The notes below the pieces were generated by a model. It saw nothing but the letters and a program-made list of their open reading frames with translations. It was not told the DNA's origin and searched no databases. Below, piece by piece: positions 58,586 through 64,000 of a stretch of DNA of 64,000 nucleotides; the first letter of the stretch is position 1; each line of letters starts with the position of its first letter. Both the position numbers and the translations under genes were made by a program. Origin of the DNA: Megachile rotundata. Its lineage: Eukaryota; Arthropoda; Insecta; Hymenoptera; Megachilidae. The stretch is taken from positions 5,580,001 through 5,644,000 of the forward strand of contig NC_134983.1 of NCBI RefSeq assembly GCF_050947335.1, given 5' to 3'.

Positions 58586-58840
58586 AAAATCTGATATTTG
58601 ATGCTTCAGTTTTACAGCAGTGATTGTGATACACTGTTCTAGGTAAATATTTGTTCGCAAATTTTTCGGATATGGATTTAATCTTTCGATTTTTACGATA
58701 TTTAGATCAAAGACGTTTTTGGTTTTTTGAATAGAATCTGGTATTTGATGCTTGGTTTTTAGAGTAGTGATTGATACACTGTTCTAGGTAAATATATGTC
58801 TAGAAATATTTCTAATCTGAGTTTAATCGTTTAACCTTAA
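58586..58840. repeat. Tandem duplication of an exon-like segment, about 146 bp
   Basis: 'tctgatatttgatgcttcag' (about 58591) and 'tctggtatttgatgcttggt' (about 58737) start related copies, both running through 'gatacactgttctaggtaaa'. The first copy has 'ttttacag' before and a 'gtaaat' donor-like word after a 25-nt segment (58618-58642). The second has lost two bases inside it. Confidence 0.7.
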
Positions 58841-58920
58841 CGACACTCACTGTCATTAGTGAGTCAAGTACGAAAAATGTTATTCCTTCTCTTTTGATAA
58901 TTGAAACACAAGAAATCTGG

Positions 58921-59170
58921 AGAATCACGTACTCAAAAATTTACAAGATTTAAATACTCAAAACTTTAAAAAAATTAGGAACTCGAAGATTTGAAAATTT
59001 GCGAATTTAAGAATCTCAAAAATTGTGAAAATTAGCACACGTAAAATTTGGCAATGCAGAGGTTTGGATATCTTGAAATTTAAAAATTTCGGTAATTCTG
59101 AAATTTGAGGACTTAAAAAAAAAAACTTGAAAATTAAAATATTTGAAAATATAAAAATATAATTTAAAAA
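58921..59170. repeat. Degenerate AAATTT island
   Basis: Words such as 'gaaatttaaaaatttcgg' and 'gatttgaaaatttgcgaat'. It would lie in an intron of the candidate gene. Confidence 0.55.
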
Positions 59171-59258
59171 TTGCCAACATATGCGTCCTTATCTAAACAA
59201 AATTTAACTGTGATGATATTACATTTGTTAGAAAAAAATGAATCATTTTTAATTACAG

Positions 59259-59787
59259 AGATCTTTATACAAATTTTTTCACTCAAAATGCTGAAAGATA
59301 TAAATGTTTAGTAATATATGAAAATGTTCAGTTATACATAAAAAATTATTTTGAACGATTATATACGATTCTAAATACAGTTAAATATCCTACATATAAA
59401 ATGAAAGGAATTTTTCAACAAGTGACTGTTTCAACAGGTGAAAGAACTTACACTGTTGGGGAACGTGTACCAGACATTAAAAGAACAGGCTGTATTACTT
59501 TTGACGTAATTCTTCAGCATTTACGTTATAAAGCGGCTTTGTAGATCTTACGTTTTATAAACGTTTTTTAATTATTCGAGAACGAACAAATTACCTTTGA
59601 GAAAATGCTTTCAGCAGAAAAATGAAGTTTTAGAAAAACCAGCAGGTACATATTACATTTCCCGCGTTCATCGTCAATTCTGTTTAAACAATTCAATAAA
59701 AGTAAAAACTCGTTGATTACAGAAAGAGCGGAGTTATTTGAAACTGGAAAGCAAAACCCTTTTGATCTTTCTGATATTGCTCCCTGA
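59259..59787 (+). CDS. Candidate host gene, last three exons; product not recognised
   Basis: Exon 59259-59505 follows 'ttttaattacag' and is open for 82 codons with protein-like composition (for example YENVQLYIKNYFERLY, VSTGERTYTVGERVPD). It can end at the donor GTAATT (59506). Exon 59615-59645 follows 'tgctttcag' and ends at GTACAT. Exon 59723-59787 follows 'gttgattacag', is read as AELFETGKQNPFD and more, and ends at TGA. All junctions keep phase (0, then 1). Introns of 109 and 77 nt are typical of compact insect genes. AATAAA at 59936 follows about 150 nt later. The first exon stays open to 59544 if unspliced, so the first donor is uncertain. An upstream 25-nt segment at 58618-58642 would join in phase. 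I do not recognise the protein, about 113 residues of its C-terminus. Chance assembly remains possible. Confidence 0.5.
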
Positions 59788-59935
59788 AAAGCAATTCTCC
59801 GCTAAAGGTAATGTAAATTCTTTAGAATATACCGATCTTTTTATATTCATTACATTTTCACCTTTATTTGTCATGTTCTACATTTGTATATTAACGGTAT
59901 TAAGAGGAACGATTAACAATGTTTTACAGGTGTAT

Positions 59936-59941
59936 AATAAA
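59936..59941 (+). terminator. Candidate polyadenylation signal
   Basis: AATAAA about 150 nt past the candidate stop at 59785-59787. Common by chance in AT-rich DNA, so support comes mainly from position. Confidence 0.35.
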
Positions 59942-61205
59942 AAATAGTGTCAATAATTTAACAAGATTAATACATTTATTAAATTATAATTTCAATAGTT
60001 TGTTAGATGAATTTATCATTTTTCTTGGTATGAACAAAAGGAGAATTAAAAATAAGAAAGGCTAACTGTTATGTTTGAATATATTGTTCTTCGTTTATAA
60101 TAAGGACTTATTTAAATCTGTGAAAAAATATTTGAATGGCGCTTTTTAATCCAGCTGTTGAGAATTGTGGTAATTTTGTTCTAAGTTATATCGTTTTGCG
60201 TTTCATAATTAAATACGAATACAATGTATTTGACTGATAACACAAGACACGTGTTACATATGGAGCTACGTACCAACACGAAATTATGGCAAACTCATGT
60301 TTGAAGGCTGAGTCAATAATTAACAATTACATGTGTTATCAAATGTTTATACTTACATAAGTATTTGAACATAAAGATTAAATTGTTTAACACGTTATTT
60401 CATATAAAGTCAAATTGTGACAGGTTCCATATGTGCTCTAATATGTGTACACTAACGAAGTTAATTTTATACAATCAAAAATGGAACACACTACACCATC
60501 ATTCTTAAACGAAGACAAACTCTGTCACAAAAAAGTACTTCACATCACAAACGTTGAAAGCAAGTTTGGGTAAACTGTACTCAATAAAAAATATTGCAAA
60601 TGTATAATGACCAAGGTAAGACACGAGCAGAAGCAATTTTCTAAAATCAGGTAAACAAGTTCGATCAGATTGGTCACCAGGAAGCCAGGATTCAATTGGA
60701 TCCTGGTAGAAAGGTTAGCCACAACTTAGTGTACTTTACCTTCCTAATTTTACGAAGAGCAGTTCTGTTTTATAAGCCGTCGTTAATCGCGGTGAACCTG
60801 GGCAACTGTTTGACGGCCCCTCGGGATGTCCGAGGTACAGGATCGTAGCGATTTGGAGATAAGGTTTCGAGGCTTGTTGGTGCAACCTGACCAACGTTAA
60901 ACCCCAAATCCCTACGCGACTATCCGAGCTGAGCCTTGCGGTGTTGTGGCGGCATTGGCCGACCTCTTCGTCGGATCTATCTCGAGGAATCCGTCCCCTT
61001 GCGTCTCGCGAAATGTCGTAGTTAACTGTATGCTCTATTCAATGCACAGTCACCACAGTGACCACCGCAGGACCTTCGTGTCTTGGGACAGGTCCTTCCT
61101 TGGAAGAAGATCGTCATGCAACCTGTTCTGATGCACTTGGATGCAATGGACGTTTTATTTGTGTAAGGACGAGTCTAAGAGAGGAATCATCATTTGTCTC
61201 TGTTC
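59942..61205. other. Non-coding stretch, GC-richer island at 60.77-61.14 kb
   Basis: The island is sharply bounded and stands out from AT-rich flanks. It could be an old transposon fragment, but no family was recognised. No gene is called. Confidence 0.35.
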
Positions 61206-61860
61206 GAAAGAGTGTTTAGAGCATTCCAAATTTGAGGATTTATGAATTTCTGATATCTCAAATTCATGAATTTTTATGAGTTCAGTATTTGAAATTATTA
61301 AATGTTTTTATTCATAAATTTCAGATTTTCATATTTTTAAGTACGTAAATTTGCAGGTTTCACGTCTTCAAATTCCCAAATTCTCAAACTCACAAGTTCC
61401 CAAATTTTGAAGTTCTGAAGTTTCTAAATTCTAAATTCAGAAATTTCCAAATTCCCAAATTCTTAAGATCATAAATTCCCATATCCTTATTTTCAAGTTT
61501 CTAAGATTCCATATTCCCAAGTTTCCATATTCCCAAGTTCCCATATTCCCAAGTTTCCATATTCCCAAGTTCCCATATTTCCAAGTTCCCATATTCCCAA
61601 GTTCTCATATTCCCAAGTATTCATATTCCCTAACATCCAGATTCTCAAATACCCATATTCCCAAATTCCCATATTCTCAAATTCCTATATTCCCAATTCC
61701 CCATATTTACTTCCCATATGAGTACTTCCCCCTAGTACTAATATTTCCCGGATTTCAAAATTTTCAAGTTCCCAAATTTCCAAGTTCAAAATTTCTCAGT
61801 TCCCAAATCCTAAAATTTTCCAATTCCCAAATCTGCAATATGAAAAATTGAATTTTCGCA
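61206..61860. repeat. CCCATATTCCCAAGTT array and AAATTT island
   Basis: From about 61500 to 61640 a 16-bp unit close to CCCATATTCCCAAGTT repeats about eight times; both flanks are degenerate AAATTC words. Confidence 0.8.
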
Positions 61861-62510
61861 CTTTCGCCAAAGGAAGCCACACCACTTGTTCCGATTGTAC
61901 CAATATCATCATTCAAGCCTGAACGAAATTGATGCTGACGGGGGCGTGAACTTTTGATCGGATGATTGATAAAGTGAAGTTAACGCGTTGAGTATATAGC
62001 GGATGTGTAGGTCAATATTCTGTCAAATAACATAACTGAATAACTGACTAAAGGAAAAGAAGCTAAAATGCTGAATATGGGTGGTGTTGTAGGAAAAGTG
62101 TACCGAATATGAGATATGTACCTAATATGGGACCTTTTAGTACCTCCATGAAAGTATATTGAAATATTGTAGCAATCTACAGAAGTACCTACTGAAACAT
62201 ATAGTAGTACCATCTGCACGAGATTGGAATTCTCAAACAATCGATTATTTTCGTATGATGCATGTTTGTTTGTTGTTTTATCGGAAGCTTGTATTTTCGT
62301 TACGGAAAAAGAACTGTGTTTGCAGTTTATTTGCATTAATATTTACCTGAAGATTTAACAATTCGGACATTTTCGACTTTCTACTTTGAAAATTTATAGA
62401 ATGCTCAATCTGAAAATTTGAAAACATCTCAATTTAAAAGTTCAAAAATTTCTCAGTTTGAAAGTGTGCAAAAATGTATAGCAACTTTAGTGTTCATAGC
62501 ACGAGGGTCT
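61861..62510. other. Non-coding stretch
   Basis: No gene was recognised. AAATTT words occur at 62380-62470. Confidence 0.4.
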
Positions 62511-62940
62511 CAGTGTATCACGACTTTTGGGACAGCCTGTATATTGACGAATGATCAAATTCAGTATTCTTGAAAATGAAGCTGAGTATGAAAAAATGTT
62601 ATTCTTCTTTCGACTTGCATTCATATGCGGAATCATCATGTGACTACTTATATCACGACTTTTGGGACAACCTGTATATTGAAGATTGATCATATTCAAT
62701 ATTCTTGAAAATGAATCTGAATATGACAAAATGTAATTCTCTTTTCGACTTGTATTCTTATGCAAAATCATCATGTGACTACTTATGTCACGACTTTTGG
62801 GGCAGCCTGTATATTGAAGAACGATCATATCCAATTTTCTTGAAAGTGAAGTTGATTATGAATAAATATTTTCCTTTTCTCAACTTGTATTCATGTGACT
62901 ACTTGTACCACAATTTCTGGGATAGTCTCTATACATCACC
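62511..62940. repeat. 133-135-bp tandem repeat with transposon-end-like word
   Basis: 'tatcacgacttttgggacag' followed by 'cctgtatattga' starts copies at about 62516, 62651 and 62784, with a decayed fourth near 62905. The reverse complement of this word (TACAGGCTGTCCCAAAAGTC) resembles 'tacagggtg' transposon termini. Confidence 0.8.
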
Positions 62941-63971
62941 TTGGGTAGCAATTATGGTGTGTTTCAACCAATCGATAACATCTTAAAATTTCTCACCGTA
63001 CGCACCTGTGAATTCGAGTATCTCCGAAATCTTAACAACAATACACCTCGAAACGCATTGTCCCGTTGCAGGAAAATGCAGGAATCCAGGAGAATCTGGA
63101 ATGCCATCGAGTTTTTGAAGGAACCGTAGAATAGAAGCGCGAACGGAATTACAAATCGAATCGCATAACGAAAGAAAATCATCCCTTTGTGGACTCGGTA
63201 TCTTTCGAATGTCGTAAGCTTCTCTCTTATTTGATCGTAGCTGGTCTGAAGCTGAATCGATTCGATATTCACGAGACGAAATATTCCGACGATTTTCTTG
63301 AAAACTCTTTCAATTCCCTTTCAATTTGGTTTTATTGTCCTGATCACTTTTACTCAGACATTTCCAGACAACCAGTACAATCATCAGTCGAAAATACCAA
63401 ACACTTATGGCAGAACGGAGGGAAATGTAATCAGAAACAAAAACATACCGAAAGAACGGAGAATACGGCGAATAAATGTAAAAATAGCTATATATATACA
63501 CGGGTAGCTCGGAATAAGAGAAATATTTTAGGGGTTGCTTTAGGACATACAAATAACAAGAAAGGTTCACATGAACGTGTATCAGTCAAATGAATATTAT
63601 TATCGACTTTCTATGTGTCTCTTTCCTCTCCCGTTGAACAGCAGATTGCTAAAAAATATTTGTGTTTGATACATCGAAATCTATAGGATAAATTATGCCA
63701 TCTGTATATATTATACATTTACAGATAACGGTAATTCTAAACTATAATAATAATAACAGTAGATGAATTTAATTTGTCCCATAATAATAGCAGCAAAAGA
63801 AAATAAATATAGAATGCAATATTTATTGTAAAAAATCTAGATTAAACAATAAATTAGAAATGTTACTCATAATTTTTATTTTGAGATCTGGATTTTTCAA
63901 TAATTTTGGTACTGCATTTCAAACTTGGTGGAATTCTTTCGATGCGAATCTTATCTTTCCCTATATGCCTA
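62941..63971. other. Non-coding stretch
   Basis: Open frames at 62941-63593 on both strands carry no recognisable domain. Confidence 0.4.
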
Positions 63972-64000
63972 TACAGGGTGTTTCGTAACTAGTGTAGGTC
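63972..64000. mobile_element. Possible transposon end cut by the window edge
   Basis: ATACAGGGTGTTTCGTAAC matches the terminal word of the MITE at 19851-20356 (right end read inverted: TACAGGGTGTTTCAT). The rest lies outside the window. Confidence 0.4.

Noticed and set aside
59738..59947. 69-codon plus frame with a hydrophobic stretch
   Set aside because: Overlaps the candidate terminal exon in another frame. The exon frame fits splice phase better, and hydrophobic runs are common in AT-rich DNA.

Overview
The window reads as nuclear DNA of an insect. It is strongly AT-rich, has long gene-poor stretches, (TTAA)-flanked miniature transposons, short candidate introns, and two full-length insect-type LTR retrotransposons. 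A bee or other hymenopteran would fit, but nothing seen here proves the species. No prokaryotic, CRISPR, rRNA or tRNA gene signal was seen.

Layout. 1-4750 is AT-rich non-coding DNA with a 172-bp tandem repeat and the first of many degenerate 'AAATTT/CCAAATTC' islands. 4754-15734 is a complete Ty3/gypsy (errantivirus-like) element on the minus strand: two 1638-bp LTRs that look identical, CAGG target duplication, a tRNA-Leu primer site, gag, a -1 frameshift signal, pol, a broken F-like env and a small extra RRM-like reading frame before the polypurine tract. 15735-32500 is non-coding, with three candidate miniature transposons (two TTAA type, one TA type), a solo-LTR-like repeat, several tandem arrays and a GC-richer block at 24.4-25.6 kb. 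32532-37298 is a complete Ty1/copia element on the minus strand with identical 195-bp LTRs, an ATTAC duplication and one intact 1391-codon gag-pol frame. 37300-58400 is again gene-poor and includes a 2-kb minisatellite (44.6-46.7 kb) containing a 73-bp-arm hairpin. At 58.4-60.0 kb there is a TATA box and a phase-consistent set of small exons ending in a stop and an AATAAA; I take this as the 3' end of an unrecognised host gene on the plus strand. 60-64 kb is non-coding with more repeats.

How the genes work together. In the gypsy element Gag is made from the first frame, and Pol (protease, RT, RNase H, integrase) by a predicted -1 slip at UUUAAAC followed by a stem-loop. Env is interrupted and shortened, so the copy probably moves only within the cell, if at all. 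Two features are unusual. Between RNase H and integrase, Pol carries an acidic AT-hook linker followed by a segment that resembles a macro (ADP-ribose) domain of the OARD1/TARG1 type. Downstream of env lies a frame encoding an RRM-like RNA-binding fold. The copia element makes everything from one polyprotein and primes from the anticodon stem-loop region of initiator tRNA-Met, as Drosophila copia does. Identical LTRs and intact replication frames make both insertions look recent.
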